Of a stretch of 64,000 nucleotides of DNA, positions 8,958-18,731 are shown one piece after another. The notes under the pieces are model-generated. The model was not told where the DNA came from, ran no database searches, and saw nothing but the letters and a program-made list of their open reading frames with translations. The stretch lies in assembly GCF_025195095.1 (NCBI RefSeq), contig NZ_JANAVZ010000001.1, positions 372,001 through 436,000 on the forward strand, given 5' to 3'. This DNA comes from Paracoccus maritimus. GTDB taxonomy: Bacteria; Pseudomonadota; Alphaproteobacteria; Rhodobacterales; Rhodobacteraceae. The position numbers and the translations under genes were made by a program. Positions within the stretch are counted from its first letter, which is position 1. Each line of letters opens with the position of its first letter.

Positions 8958-9920
8958 TCAGGAGGATTTCGGTGCCTTGGCCGGCGCGGGCTCGGGGGCG
9001 GCCGGGTCGGGCGTCGCCTCGATCGCCGGGGCGGTGGGCGTCGGCGCGGGCAGATCGGCCTTTGTCGGCGCGGGCATCCGGCCCATCATGCGCAGGATCG
9101 ATACCAGCTCGTCGCGCAGCTTGGTGCGGTGCGTCACCCGGTCCAGCATGCCGTGTTCCAGCAGGTATTCGGCACGCTGAAATCCCTCGGGCAGTTTCTC
9201 GCGAATGGTCTGCTCGATCACGCGCGGTCCAGCAAAGCAGATCAGCGCGTTCGGTTCGGCGATCTGGATGTCGCCCAGCATGGCGTAGGACGCGGTCACC
9301 CCGCCCGTGGTCGGGTGGGTCAGCACGACGATATAGGGCAGACCAGCCTCGCGCAGCATCTCGACGGCGACGGTGGTGCGCGGCATCTGCATCAGACTGA
9401 GAATGCCCTCTTGCATCCGTGCGCCGCCGGCGGCCGAGAACAGTACCAAAGGACGTTTCAGCTTTGTGGCGCGCTCTGCCGCGGCGATGATGGCGTTTCC
9501 GACATACATGCCCATCGAGCCGGCCATGAAGCCGAAATCCTGCGCGGCGGCCACGATCGGGGTGCGCCCGATCTCGCCTTCGGCGACCAGCATCGCCTCT
9601 TTCTCGCCGGTGGATTTCTGCGCGGCACGCATCCGGTCGGGATATTTCTTCTGATCGCGGAACTGCAGCGGGTCGGCGACGGGATCGGGCACCTTGACCT
9701 CGACAAAGGCGCCACCATCGAACAGCGCGGCAAAACGGTCGCGCGGGGTGATCGCCAGGTGGTGATCGCAATTGGTGCAGACGTTCAGATTGTCGGACAG
9801 TTCCCGGTGGAACAGCATGGTCCCGCATTCGGGACATTTCGTCCACAAGTTCTCGGGCACTTCGCGGCGCGAGAACAACGAGTTGATGCGCGGGCGGACA
9901 TAGTTCGTGATCCAGTTCAT
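8958..9920 (-). CDS. accD: Acetyl-CoA carboxylase carboxyltransferase subunit beta
   Basis: The 320-residue beta subunit of the carboxyltransferase that makes malonyl-CoA together with AccA. The N-terminal zinc ribbon is clear (CPECG about residue 28, CTNCDHH about 47), followed by the crotonase-fold body with [20 protein letters not shown] and [17 protein letters not shown]. The C-terminal 35 residues are Pro/Ala-rich and probably disordered, a lineage extension. Start ATG 9920 gives the canonical [10 protein letters not shown] opening. It leads folC and is divergent from the cardiolipin synthase gene, with a 76-base promoter gap. Confidence 0.96.
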   Translation of the reverse strand: MNWITNYVRPRINSLFSRREVPENLWTKCPECGTMLFHRELSDNLNVCTNCDHHLAITPRDRFAALFDGGAFVEVKVPDPVADPLQFRDQKKYPDRMRAAQKSTGEKEAMLVAEGEIGRTPIVAAAQDFGFMAGSMGMYVGNAIIAAAERATKLKRPLVLFSAAGGARMQEGILSLMQMPRTTVAVEMLREAGLPYIVVLTHPTTGGVTASYAMLGDIQIAEPNALICFAGPRVIEQTIREKLPEGFQRAEYLLEHGMLDRVTHRTKLRDELVSILRMMGRMPAPTKADLPAPTPTAPAIEATPDPAAPEPAPAKAPKSS

Positions 9921-9996
9921 CGCGGGTGTCCCTGACTGTGTCAGGCCCCCAGATAGGCCGCGCGGGGGGGAATTGCAATTGTCGCGGCGGGCAGGA

Positions 9997-11436
9997 ATGA
10001 TGCGGGACATGTGGGCATCCTTTCTGATCCTTTTGCATACGACGCTGACGCTGGGGTTCATCGCACGGGTGCTGATCCGGCCGCGGCTGGACCCGTCCGT
10101 GCGGCTGGCCTGGATTATGGTGATCGAGGCGGTGCCGCTGGCCGGGATCGTCGCCTACCTGCTGTTCGGAGAGGTTCGCATGAACCAGGCCGAGGTGCAG
10201 CGCATGGCCGATGTGCGTGACCGGCTGACCGGGCTGCGCACGCCCAGCCCCGACCTTCTTGCCGATCCGCCCAATTTCGCGCGGCCGGTGGTCGCGGCAA
10301 ACGCGGCAGTCGGGGGCATGGACGCGCTGCAAGGCAACCGTATCCGGCTTCTGGAGGAAAGCGATGATGCGGTGGACAGCTTGGTCCAGGCAATCGACCA
10401 GGCCCGCGATCATGTTCACATCCTTTTCTATATCTGGTTGCCCGATCACAGCGGCGCAAAGGTGGCCGAGGCTGTCGAGCGGGCGGCGCGTCGCGGTGTC
10501 GCCTGCCGGGTGATCGTCGATGCGCTTGGATCGCGCGGATTGGTGCGGTCGGCCTATTGGCGGCAGTTGCAGGACGCCGGGGTGGAATGCGTCACGGCCT
10601 TCCCCTGGGGTCTGCCATTCATCAGCGTGCTGTTCCGCAGGCTTGATCTGCGCAATCACCGCAAGATCCTGGTCGTGGACAACCGCATCGCGTTCACCGG
10701 CAGCCGGAACTGCGCCGACATGGCATTCGCGATCAAGCCGCGCTTCGCGCCCTGGGTCGATGTGCTGTTTGCTGTCGAGGGTCCGGCGGTCCGGCAGTTG
10801 CAGTCGGTCTTTCTGGGCGACTGGATGAGTTACACGGGCCGCGATCTGGGCGACATGCTGCAACTGGTCGATGGCGTCGACGAGCCGGGCGTCGCCGCGC
10901 AGATCGTGGCGACGGGGCCGGACCGGCGGGCGGGCAGCATATCGGACTGTCTGTGCGGCATGCTGCATGCGGCGCGGCACCGCGTGGTCATTACCACGCC
11001 CTACTACGTCCCTGACGCGGCACTGGACGCCGCCATCCGCGCGGCGGCGCGGCGTGGTGTCGAGGTGACGATGATCCTGCCCGCGCGCAACGATTCCTTC
11101 GTGGTCGGCGCGACCAGCGAGGGATTCTACTACGGGCTTCTGGCGGCGGGCGTGCGGCTGCAGCTGTTCCAGCCAGGCCTGCTGCACGCAAAGATCATGA
11201 CCGTGGACGGGCGCATGGCGATGGTCGGCAGCGCCAATCTGGACCGCCGCAGCTTCGAGCTGAACTACGAGGTCAACATGGCGCTGTTCGACGAGGCGCT
11301 GATCGCCCGGATCGACGCGCGGCAGGCCAGCTATGTGGACCGCGCCCGCGAACTGACGCTGGATGAGGTGCGCAACTGGAGTTTGCTGCGGCGGCTGAGA
11401 AACAACCTGCTGGCCCTGGCTTCACCGCTGCTATAG
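9997..11436 (+). CDS. cls: Cardiolipin synthase (phospholipase D family)
   Basis: A 479-residue inner-membrane enzyme that joins two phosphatidylglycerols to form cardiolipin. Two N-terminal transmembrane helices (about 3-25 and 35-58, the second ending in [11 protein letters not shown]) precede two phospholipase D motifs: HRKILVVD with the GSRN tail near residue 220, and HAKIMTVD with GSANLDRRS near residue 395. Length is normal for ClsA types. Starts at 9997, 10000 or 10009 are possible; AGGA immediately before 9997 favours one of the later ones. The gene ends in a few-base tail-to-tail overlap with the Lrp-type regulator. Confidence 0.93.
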   Translation: MMRDMWASFLILLHTTLTLGFIARVLIRPRLDPSVRLAWIMVIEAVPLAGIVAYLLFGEVRMNQAEVQRMADVRDRLTGLRTPSPDLLADPPNFARPVVAANAAVGGMDALQGNRIRLLEESDDAVDSLVQAIDQARDHVHILFYIWLPDHSGAKVAEAVERAARRGVACRVIVDALGSRGLVRSAYWRQLQDAGVECVTAFPWGLPFISVLFRRLDLRNHRKILVVDNRIAFTGSRNCADMAFAIKPRFAPWVDVLFAVEGPAVRQLQSVFLGDWMSYTGRDLGDMLQLVDGVDEPGVAAQIVATGPDRRAGSISDCLCGMLHAARHRVVITTPYYVPDAALDAAIRAAARRGVEVTMILPARNDSFVVGATSEGFYYGLLAAGVRLQLFQPGLLHAKIMTVDGRMAMVGSANLDRRSFELNYEVNMALFDEALIARIDARQASYVDRARELTLDEVRNWSLLRRLRNNLLALASPLL

Positions 11437-11913
11437 CGGCATCGCGGTCGTGTATTTCGTCTGGCGCAGCACGAAATTCGTCACCGTTCCGCGGACGATG
11501 CCCAGAGCCAGCAGGCGGCGCATGATGAAGTCCTCCAGGCCCTCCGGATCGGGCGCGATGATCTTCATGTGATAATCCGAGGTGCCCGTGATGGTGGCGC
11601 ATTCGATGATCTGGTCTTCTGTCTGCACGAAACGATCGAACCGGGCCAGCGATTGTTCGGTATGATCCAGCAACGAGACCTGCACATAGGCCATCGCGTG
11701 CAGGCCCGCCTGCGCCGGATCGATCAGTGCCACCTGTCGCCGGATCATGCCGCTTTCGATCATCCGGCGCACCCGACGCCATGCGGGCGAAGCGGACAGC
11801 CCCGCCTTTTCGGCAAGCGCCTGCGTGGACAGTGTGCTGTCCTGTTGCAGCAAGCGCAGAATACGCCGGTCCGTGTCGTCAAGTTCGGGCATGTTTTTGC
11901 CGGATGCGTTCAT
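11431..11913 (-). CDS. Lrp/AsnC-family regulator, probably of phhAB
   Basis: A 160-residue transcription factor with an N-terminal winged helix (LDDTDRRILRLLQQDSTLS, then the recognition helix region LSASPAWRRVRRMIESG) and a C-terminal RAM ligand domain from about residue 75. Family members bind amino acids and form octamers. ATG 11892 (MPELDD) is an alternative start that drops seven residues. It is divergent from phhA with about 100 bases between them, so control of phenylalanine catabolism is a reasonable inference from context. Its 3' end overlaps the end of cls by a few bases. Confidence 0.9.
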   Translation of the reverse strand: MNASGKNMPELDDTDRRILRLLQQDSTLSTQALAEKAGLSASPAWRRVRRMIESGMIRRQVALIDPAQAGLHAMAYVQVSLLDHTEQSLARFDRFVQTEDQIIECATITGTSDYHMKIIAPDPEGLEDFIMRRLLALGIVRGTVTNFVLRQTKYTTAMPL

Positions 11914-12011
11914 TTCGCGGAAAATCCTGCCTGCAGAATGACGATATCGCGCGTCTTCGGCAAGATTTTCCAGTGTCTCGCGGTAAAATTAGGCTCAAGG
12001 AGGATGAGAAC

Positions 12012-12803
12012 ATGCCCAAATCGACCGAATACGAGGCCAAGACACCCGACGCCGACGGTTTCATCGCCTATGACGCCCAGGAGGACATGGTCTGGCATGA
12101 CCTGATCACCCGCCAGTTGCCCGCAGTGCGGCAACACATGGCGCGTCCTTATCTGCGCGGGCTGGATCTGCTGGACATGCCCATCGATCGCGTGCCGCAA
12201 TGTCCTGAAATCTCTGCCCGGCTTGGCGATCTGACGGGATGGCGGGTCGAGCCGGTGCCCGCACTGATCGGCTTTGGCAAGTTTTTCGGCATGCTGGCCA
12301 ACCGCACTTTTCCCGCCGCCAGCTTCATCCGCAAGCGCAAGCATTTCGATTATATCGAAGAGCCCGACATCTTTCACGAGATCTTCGGCCACACGCCCCT
12401 GCTGACCGATCCCGCCTTCGCCGCGTTCAGCCAGGCCATCGGCGAGGCCGGGACGCGCTGCGACAAGGCCGATTTCAGCTGGCTGATCCGGCTTTACTGG
12501 TTTTCCATCGAGTTCGGGCTGATGCACCAAGACGGCCAGTTGAAGGCACTGGGGTCGGGTCTGGCAAGTTCGGTCACCGAATTGCCGTGGTCGCTGTCGG
12601 ATCAGGCCGAGCATCGGCCTTTCGATGTCATCGACATCCTGCGCACGCCCTACCGGATCGACATTCATCAGCCGGTCTATTTCGTGATCGACAATCTGGA
12701 CGACTTGTTTGCGGCGGCAAAGCGCGATTTGCTGGAGGATATTCGGCAGGCGCGGTCTCTGGGGCTGCATGACCCCAAATATCCGCCCAAGGACGCCGCT
12801 TAA
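12012..12803 (+). CDS. phhA: Phenylalanine-4-hydroxylase
   Basis: A 263-residue cytoplasmic iron enzyme that converts phenylalanine to tyrosine with tetrahydrobiopterin. The Fe ligands lie in HEIFGHTPLL (two His, around residue 120), with the Glu ligand about 45 residues later in the WFSIEFGLM helix. Length matches single-domain bacterial enzymes. ATG 12012 is preceded by AAGGAGG at 11997-12003. The pterin recycling enzyme follows 10 bases after the stop, so the two form an operon. The divergent Lrp-type gene is the likely regulator. Confidence 0.96.
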   Translation: MPKSTEYEAKTPDADGFIAYDAQEDMVWHDLITRQLPAVRQHMARPYLRGLDLLDMPIDRVPQCPEISARLGDLTGWRVEPVPALIGFGKFFGMLANRTFPAASFIRKRKHFDYIEEPDIFHEIFGHTPLLTDPAFAAFSQAIGEAGTRCDKADFSWLIRLYWFSIEFGLMHQDGQLKALGSGLASSVTELPWSLSDQAEHRPFDVIDILRTPYRIDIHQPVYFVIDNLDDLFAAAKRDLLEDIRQARSLGLHDPKYPPKDAA

Positions 12804-12813
12804 GGAGGAAGAC

Positions 12814-13152
12814 ATGACCACCTGTGATCTGGCCGACAAGACCTGCGAGCCCTGCAGGGGTGGGGTCGCGCCCTATGGCGCCGACGAGGCCGCGAAGATG
12901 ATGGACCAGCTTGACGGCTGGCAGCTTTCCGATGGCGCGACCTCGATCAAGCGCCGGTTCGATTTCAAGGGATTTTTGAAGGCCGTCGAGATGGCCAATC
13001 TGGCCGCGTGGCTGGGCAACAAGCAGGGCCATCACCCCGACATCGCCTTCGGCTTCGGCTATTGCCAGATCACGTTCACCACGCATGAGGCAGGCGGGCT
13101 GACCGAAAACGACTTCATCTGCGCGGCCAGGCTGGACGCACTGGTCGCCTGA
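12814..13152 (+). CDS. phhB: 4a-Hydroxytetrahydrobiopterin dehydratase
   Basis: A 112-residue pterin-4a-carbinolamine dehydratase that regenerates dihydropterin after each PhhA turnover. The core motif is [20 protein letters not shown], which supplies the paired catalytic histidines, with the preceding WLGNKQ helix. The N-terminus is Cys-containing ([14 protein letters not shown]). The start has an AAGGAGG site at 12802-12808 that overlaps the phhA stop, indicating tight co-expression. No further partner follows; ilvD begins about 60 bases later. Confidence 0.93.
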   Translation: MTTCDLADKTCEPCRGGVAPYGADEAAKMMDQLDGWQLSDGATSIKRRFDFKGFLKAVEMANLAAWLGNKQGHHPDIAFGFGYCQITFTTHEAGGLTENDFICAARLDALVA

Positions 13153-13214
13153 CTGCTTGTCCCTCGGGATGGCGCGGTTTATCCCAAGGGTACCGCAGCC
13201 ACCGGGGGGACAAG

Positions 13215-14948
13215 ATGAAGAACGCTCGTTTCGACAAATCCAGGCTTCCCAGCCGCCATGTCACCGAGGGGCCGGCCCGCGCGCCGCATCGCAGCTATTT
13301 CTACGCGATGGGGGTTTCCGAAGAGGAAATCCACAGCCCATGGGTCGGTGTGGCCACCTGCTGGAACGAGGCCGCGCCCTGCAACATCGCCCTGAATCGC
13401 CAGGCCCAGTCGGTCAAGCAGGGCGTCAAGAAGGGCGGCGGCTGTCCGCGCGAATTCACCACCATCACCGTGACCGACGGCATCGCCATGGGGCACGAGG
13501 GGATGCGGTCAAGCCTTGCCAGCCGTGACGCGATCGCCGACACGGTCGAACTGACCATGCGCGGACATTGCTATGACGCGCTGGTGGGGCTGGCGGGCTG
13601 CGACAAGTCGCTGCCCGGCATGATGATGGCGATGGTGCGGCTGAACGTGCCGTCGGTCTTCATCTATGGCGGGTCCATCCTGCCGGGCAAGCTGAACGGG
13701 CGCGACGTCGTCGTGCAGGACGTGTTCGAGGCCGTGGGCCAGCATCAGGCCGGCAACATGACGGATGCGGAACTGGACATTCTGGAACGCGTCGCCTGTC
13801 CCAGTGCCGGGGCCTGCGGCGGGCAATATACCGCCAACACGATGGCCTGTGTCAGCGAGGCGATCGGGCTGGCGCTGCCCAACTCGTCGGGGGCGCCGGC
13901 GCCCTACGAATCCCGCGATCAGTACGGCATGGCCTCGGGCGAGGCGGTGATGCGGCTGATCGAGAAGAACATCCGCGCGCGCGACGTGGTGACGCGCAAA
14001 TCTCTGGAAAACGCCGCCCGCGTCGTGGCCTGCACGGGCGGGTCGACCAATGGCGGGCTGCACCTTCCGGCCATCGCGCACGAGGCGGGGATCGATTTCG
14101 ACCTGTTCGATGTCTGCGACATCTTCCGGGATACGCCCTATTTCGTGAATCTGCGGCCGGGCGGCGAATATGTCGCCAAGGATCTGTACGAAGCCGGTGG
14201 CGTGCCGGTCGTGATGCGCGAACTGCGCCGGGCCGGGCTGATCCACGAGGACTGCATCACCGCGACCGGCCGGACCATCGGCGAGGAACTGGACCTGGTC
14301 GATCGCGAGGTGGACGGCAAGGTGATTCATCCGGTCGCCACGCCGCTGTCGCAGACCGGCGGCGTCGTCGGTCTGAAGGGCAATCTGGCCCCTGACGGCG
14401 CTATCGTGAAGGTCGCCGGGATCAAGGCCGAGGATCAGGTCTTTAGCGGACCGGCGCGGGTTTTCGAAAGCGAGGAAGAGGCCTTTGCCGCCGTCCAGCG
14501 CCGCGAGTATCGCGAGGGCGAGGTGATCGTCATTCGCAATGAAGGCCCGGCAGGCGGCCCCGGCATGCGAGAGATGCTGGCCACCACCGCTGCGCTGTCG
14601 GGGCAGGGCATGGGCAAGAAGGTCGCGCTGATCACCGATGGCCGCTTTTCGGGCGCAACCCGCGGTTTCTGCGTCGGCCATGTCGGACCCGAAGCCGCGC
14701 ATGGCGGACCGATCGCGCTGCTGGAGACCGGCGACGTCATCACCATAGACGCGGTCAGGGGCGAGATCAGCGTGGATCTGTCCGAGGAACAGCTTGCCGC
14801 GCGCAAGGCCGAGTGGGCGGGAGCGCGCAAGACCGATTATGCGTCGGGCGCGTTGTGGAAATACGCGCAGCTTGTAGGCGGTGCCCGCTGGGGCGCGGTG
14901 ACCCATCCCGGTGCTGCGAAGGAAACGCATATCTACATGGATCAGTGA
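13215..14948 (+). CDS. ilvD: Dihydroxy-acid dehydratase
   Basis: A 577-residue iron-sulfur enzyme of branched-chain amino acid synthesis that dehydrates dihydroxy-isovalerate and -methylvalerate to the keto acids. Cluster and Mg-binding motifs are visible: [12 protein letters not shown] near residue 130, [16 protein letters not shown] near 195, [15 protein letters not shown] near 275, and the C-terminal [16 protein letters not shown] near 480. Length is typical. A purine-rich GGGGGACAAG precedes ATG 13215. Two lineage-specific genes follow closely on the same strand and may be co-transcribed. Confidence 0.96.
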   Translation: MKNARFDKSRLPSRHVTEGPARAPHRSYFYAMGVSEEEIHSPWVGVATCWNEAAPCNIALNRQAQSVKQGVKKGGGCPREFTTITVTDGIAMGHEGMRSSLASRDAIADTVELTMRGHCYDALVGLAGCDKSLPGMMMAMVRLNVPSVFIYGGSILPGKLNGRDVVVQDVFEAVGQHQAGNMTDAELDILERVACPSAGACGGQYTANTMACVSEAIGLALPNSSGAPAPYESRDQYGMASGEAVMRLIEKNIRARDVVTRKSLENAARVVACTGGSTNGGLHLPAIAHEAGIDFDLFDVCDIFRDTPYFVNLRPGGEYVAKDLYEAGGVPVVMRELRRAGLIHEDCITATGRTIGEELDLVDREVDGKVIHPVATPLSQTGGVVGLKGNLAPDGAIVKVAGIKAEDQVFSGPARVFESEEEAFAAVQRREYREGEVIVIRNEGPAGGPGMREMLATTAALSGQGMGKKVALITDGRFSGATRGFCVGHVGPEAAHGGPIALLETGDVITIDAVRGEISVDLSEEQLAARKAEWAGARKTDYASGALWKYAQLVGGARWGAVTHPGAAKETHIYMDQ

Positions 14949-14954
14949 CGCAGG

Positions 14955-15740
14955 ATGGTAGGGCGATCCCAGAACTGGCTGTCACGGCACATCCGTGAAA
15001 GGGTTGCGCGGCAATGGGCGGCGCAGGCCGCCGCGCTTGGGAAAAGCAACCGTGTCCCGCCGCCCGAGATCCGCGACGAGGCTGTGGAACTGCATCGGTC
15101 CCTGACGCGGTTTCTGCAGTTGTCGGATGCGCGCCTGCCCCGCGGGGGCAGCAACGCCTATCTGATCGACCTGCCGCCGGGTACAGACTGGCACTGGTGC
15201 CCCATGATGCTGCGCGGCCGGATGATGCCCGACACCCTGTCCGCCCCGCAAGACGGCCAGATGTTGGGCGATGATGTCACGCTGTTTCATGACTGCCGCC
15301 ATCGGGCGCTGATCCTGTGTCAGCGCCGCAATCGCCGCGCAACCGATCTGTCGCCCTATTCCCTGACGCTGGAGATGCTGGGATTCTCGGGCAGCTATCT
15401 TGCCCTGTCACTTGCCATACCGCCCGAATTCCGGGACCGGTTCAGCCGGAATCATATTGTTCGGCTGGACATCAAGCTGCATTCGGAAAGGGCGATCAAG
15501 ATTTATGGACGGCTGAATATCGCGCAGGGGCCGAACACCGAAACCATCTTGCGCCAGCTTGGCCATCCCATTGAAGGCCGCGACTGCACGCGCGAGGCGG
15601 AATTCGATCTGGGATATGCGGACCTGTCGCAGCGCCCGGTGGACAAGGTCTGGCTGGACCTGCTGTTCGAGGCGCCCTACATGAATGCCGTCACGATAAG
15701 CGATGCGGTCCTGTCGCGTCATCCAAGGGCAGAGATATAA
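14955..15740 (+). CDS. Uncharacterised protein, possibly DUF6478 family
   Basis: A 261-residue protein that begins 6 bases after the ilvD stop. There is no signal peptide or membrane segment. The N-terminal 35 residues are basic and helical (SRHIRERVARQWAAQAAA). The rest looks like a beta-rich domain with the conserved-looking blocks DWHWCPMMLRGRM, FHDCRHRALILCQRRN and FSRNHIVRLDIKL. From memory it resembles a Rhodobacteraceae family called DUF6478, but I cannot confirm this. It is probably co-transcribed with ilvD and with the next small gene, which starts 8 bases downstream. No function can be assigned. Confidence 0.7.
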   Translation: MVGRSQNWLSRHIRERVARQWAAQAAALGKSNRVPPPEIRDEAVELHRSLTRFLQLSDARLPRGGSNAYLIDLPPGTDWHWCPMMLRGRMMPDTLSAPQDGQMLGDDVTLFHDCRHRALILCQRRNRRATDLSPYSLTLEMLGFSGSYLALSLAIPPEFRDRFSRNHIVRLDIKLHSERAIKIYGRLNIAQGPNTETILRQLGHPIEGRDCTREAEFDLGYADLSQRPVDKVWLDLLFEAPYMNAVTISDAVLSRHPRAEI

Positions 15741-15748
15741 GGACGATC

Positions 15749-16138
15749 ATGCCGGTTTTCGACAATCACGGGATCAAGGGTGGCGTCTGGAGCGGGCGGC
15801 TGCGCGACATGCCGCCCCCCGCGCGGGTCTGTGTGACCTGTATGGGCGAAGTCATCGCCGAAGCCGCTTTGGCCGACGACGCCGACGGCGGTCATCAGGT
15901 CCGGGTGGACTTGCCTGGGTCGCTGATCTCGGACGGCATCGTGACGTTGGTGCTGGTGGCCGATCAGGGTGGGCCCGGTGATCCGGTTGGTGCCGACGCG
16001 ATCCATCTGCACCATCAGTCACTGGTCACCGGCAAGCCGTTGGATCAGGATCTGGTGGCCGAGCTTTCGGCTTTGCGCGCCGAGATGGAGCTTCTGAAGC
16101 GGGAGTTCAGGCGTTTCGCCTTTGAGGCGCAGGGCTGA
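15749..16138 (+). CDS. Uncharacterised 129-residue protein
   Basis: A small protein that starts 8 bases after the previous gene with an AAGGACGATC ribosome site. Residues 1-75 look like a beta-rich domain (LPGSLISDGIVTLVLVAD). The last 30 residues form a short amphipathic helix (DLVAELSALRAEMELLKREF), possibly a coiled coil for self-association or partner binding. No signal peptide or membrane span. I do not recognise the family. Operon position suggests it works with the preceding 261-residue protein. Confidence 0.65.
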   Translation: MPVFDNHGIKGGVWSGRLRDMPPPARVCVTCMGEVIAEAALADDADGGHQVRVDLPGSLISDGIVTLVLVADQGGPGDPVGADAIHLHHQSLVTGKPLDQDLVAELSALRAEMELLKREFRRFAFEAQG

Positions 16139-16243
16139 CCGCACGACGTCATGCGTCCGTTACCGTTTCTTGCGAAAAGTGGTCGGCGTCGCTATATCGA
16201 CCCCTTCGCCCTTGTGTCCACCGTCCTCGCACCAAGGAACCGC

Positions 16244-17344
16244 ATGACCCACCCGCAAACGCCTTGCTATCTGATCGACAAATCCCTGCTGCGCGGCAAC
16301 ATGGAAAAAGTCGCCCGACTGCGCGAACGATCAGGCGCCAAGGCCCTGCTGGCGCTGAAATGTTTCGCGACATGGTCGGTTTTCGATTTCATGCGGGACT
16401 ACATGGACGGCACCACGTCTTCGTCGTTGTTCGAATTGCGGCTTGGGCACGAGGAATTCGGCAAGGAAACCCACGCCTATTCAGTCGCTTGGGCGGATCA
16501 CGAGATCGACGAGGCGGTTTCCTATGCCGACAAGATCATCTTCAACAGCCTGGGCCAGCTTGACCGCTTTGGCGACAAGGCGGCCGGCATCACGCGCGGG
16601 CTGCGCCTGAACCCCCGTTTTTCGACCAGCGGGTTCGATCTGGCGGACCCGGCGCGACCCTTCAGCCGGTTGGGAGAATGGGACATCGCGCGGCTGGACG
16701 CGGCGATGGACCGGATCAGCGGCGTGATGATCCACTATAATTGCGAGAACGGTGATTTCGATCTGTTCGACCATCAGTTGACAAGGATCGAGACCGAGTT
16801 CGGGGACATCCTGCAAAAGCTGGACTGGGTCAGCCTTGGCGGCGGCATCCATTTCACCGGCGAGGGATATCCGCTGGACAGATTGGCAGACCGGTTGGCG
16901 GCCTTCAGCCAGAAGCATGGTGTCCAAGTTTATCTCGAACCCGGCGAGGCCAGCATCACGAAATCCACCACGCTGCAGGTCAGCGTGCTGGACCTGATAG
17001 ATAACGGCAAGCAGGTCGCCATCGTGGATAGCAGCATCGAGGCGCATATGCTGGACCTGCTGATCTATCGCGAAACCGCCAAGCTACCGCAGGACGGCAG
17101 CCATGAATACCAGATCGCCGGCAAGACCTGCCTTGCGGGCGACATCTTCGGTGATGCACGTTTCGCCCAGCCCCTGCGGATCGGCGATCGGATCAGCATC
17201 GCGGATGCGGCGGGTTATACGATGGTGAAGAAGAACTGGTTCAATGGCGTCGCCATGCCAAGCATCGCCATCCGCGAAGAGGATGGCAGCATCCGGACCG
17301 TTCGCAGTTTCTCGTATGATGACTACAAATCCAGCCTGTCCTAA
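16244..17344 (+). CDS. nspC: Carboxynorspermidine/carboxyspermidine decarboxylase
   Basis: A 366-residue PLP enzyme of the alanine racemase fold that decarboxylates carboxyspermidine to spermidine. The PLP lysine is in ALLALKCFATWSVF near residue 40. Other landmarks are SLGGGIHFTGEGYP near 205, YLEPGEA near 235 and DAAGYTMVKKNWFNG near 325. It differs from ornithine/arginine decarboxylases in its short length. Start ATG 16244 follows AAGGAACCGC. The dehydrogenase that makes its substrate follows 34 bases downstream, so the two form the spermidine operon. Confidence 0.93.
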   Translation: MTHPQTPCYLIDKSLLRGNMEKVARLRERSGAKALLALKCFATWSVFDFMRDYMDGTTSSSLFELRLGHEEFGKETHAYSVAWADHEIDEAVSYADKIIFNSLGQLDRFGDKAAGITRGLRLNPRFSTSGFDLADPARPFSRLGEWDIARLDAAMDRISGVMIHYNCENGDFDLFDHQLTRIETEFGDILQKLDWVSLGGGIHFTGEGYPLDRLADRLAAFSQKHGVQVYLEPGEASITKSTTLQVSVLDLIDNGKQVAIVDSSIEAHMLDLLIYRETAKLPQDGSHEYQIAGKTCLAGDIFGDARFAQPLRIGDRISIADAAGYTMVKKNWFNGVAMPSIAIREEDGSIRTVRSFSYDDYKSSLS

Positions 17345-17378
17345 GGCGCCCATCTTTCCCCTGTGAAAGGAGTCAGAA

Positions 17379-18605
17379 TTGGCCAAGAAGAATATCCTGA
17401 TCATCGGCGCGGGTGGCGTCGCGCAAGTGTCCGCGCACAAGGTCGCGCAATGGGCGGACGAATTCGGCGATCTGCATATCGCCAACCGCACCAAGGCAAA
17501 GGCCGATGCAATCATCGACAGCCTTCGCGAAAAGGGCCACAAGATGCCCTTCACCAGCCACGCGCTGGACGCGATGGACCCGGCTGCCGTCGAGGCGCTG
17601 ATCGGGAAGACGGATGCGAAGATCGTCATCAACGTAGGCACCGCTTTCATCAACATGAGCGTGCTGGAAGGATGCATTCGCGCCGGCGCCGCCTATATCG
17701 ACACGGCGATCCACGAAGACCCTGCGAAGGTCTGCGAAACTCCGCCATGGTACGCGAACTATGAATGGAAGCGTCGCGATGACGTTGCCAAGGCAGGCAT
17801 CACGGCAATTCTGGGTGCGGGCTTTGATCCGGGCGTGGTGAACGCCTATGCCCGCCTTGCCGAAGATGAGTATTTCGACAAGATCGATTCGGTGGATATC
17901 GTGGACATCAATGCCGGCAGCCACGGCCGCTGGTTCGCCACCAATTTCGATCCCGAGATCAATTTCCGAGAATTTACCGGCACGGTGTATTCGTGGCAGG
18001 GCGGCGAATGGCGCGAGAACAAGATGTTCGAGGTAGGTCGCGAATGGGATCTGCCCGTTGTCGGCAAGCGCACCGCCTATCTGTCGGGCCATGACGAGGT
18101 GCACAGCCTGTCGGCACGCTACAAGGATGCGGATGTTCGGTTCTGGATGGGATTCGGCGATCACTACATCAACGTCTTCACGGTTCTGCAGAATCTGGGC
18201 CTGCTGTCCGAACATCCAGTCAAGACCGCCGAGGGGCAGGAAGTCGTGCCGCTGAAGGTCGTCAAGGCCGTGCTGCCGGATCCCGCCAGCCTTGCGCCCG
18301 ACTATACCGGCAAGACCTGCATCGGTGATCTGGTCAAGGGCAGCCTGGACGGCAAGGAAGGCGAGGTCTTCGTCTATAACGTCGCCGATCACAAGGATGC
18401 CTATAGCGAAGTCGGCAGTCAGGGGATCAGCTATACCGCCGGTGTGCCGCCGGTTGCAGCAGCCATCCTGATCGCGCGGGGCACTTGGGACATCAAGAAG
18501 ATGGTGAATGTCGAGGATCTGCCGGCGCGGCCTTTCCTTGGGCTTCTGGGCGAAATGGGCCTGCCCACCCGCGTCATCGACGCGACCGGCGACCATCCCC
18601 TGTAG
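17379..18605 (+). CDS. Carboxynorspermidine/carboxyspermidine dehydrogenase
   Basis: A 408-residue saccharopine-dehydrogenase-fold enzyme that condenses putrescine (or diaminopropane) with aspartate semialdehyde using NADPH. The Rossmann motif IIGAGGVAQVSAHK sits at the N-terminus. Further blocks are NVGTAFINMSVLEGCI, AGITAILGAGFDPGVVNAYA and the C-terminal GVPPVAAAILIARG. The start is a TTG at 17379, preceded at good spacing by AAAGGAG; the frame offers no earlier good start. It is paired with nspC, and together they give the aminopropyl-transfer-independent route to spermidine. Confidence 0.92.
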   Translation: MAKKNILIIGAGGVAQVSAHKVAQWADEFGDLHIANRTKAKADAIIDSLREKGHKMPFTSHALDAMDPAAVEALIGKTDAKIVINVGTAFINMSVLEGCIRAGAAYIDTAIHEDPAKVCETPPWYANYEWKRRDDVAKAGITAILGAGFDPGVVNAYARLAEDEYFDKIDSVDIVDINAGSHGRWFATNFDPEINFREFTGTVYSWQGGEWRENKMFEVGREWDLPVVGKRTAYLSGHDEVHSLSARYKDADVRFWMGFGDHYINVFTVLQNLGLLSEHPVKTAEGQEVVPLKVVKAVLPDPASLAPDYTGKTCIGDLVKGSLDGKEGEVFVYNVADHKDAYSEVGSQGISYTAGVPPVAAAILIARGTWDIKKMVNVEDLPARPFLGLLGEMGLPTRVIDATGDHPL

Positions 18606-18731
18606 GATCGCCGCCTCCGCGCGATTGACAATCAGCAAGTCTTGGGGGCGAACCGGAACGATCGGTTCGCCCTTCGCGTTCTTGCGCAGCGTCTGTTCGC
18701 GATATTCGCGGGGCGCTTATGGGGGGACATC

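Noticed and set aside
8899..11187. Open frame continuing upstream of folC on the minus strand through accD and cls
   Set aside because: The extension is the wrong frame for accD and antisense to cls. FolC homology begins exactly at 8898.
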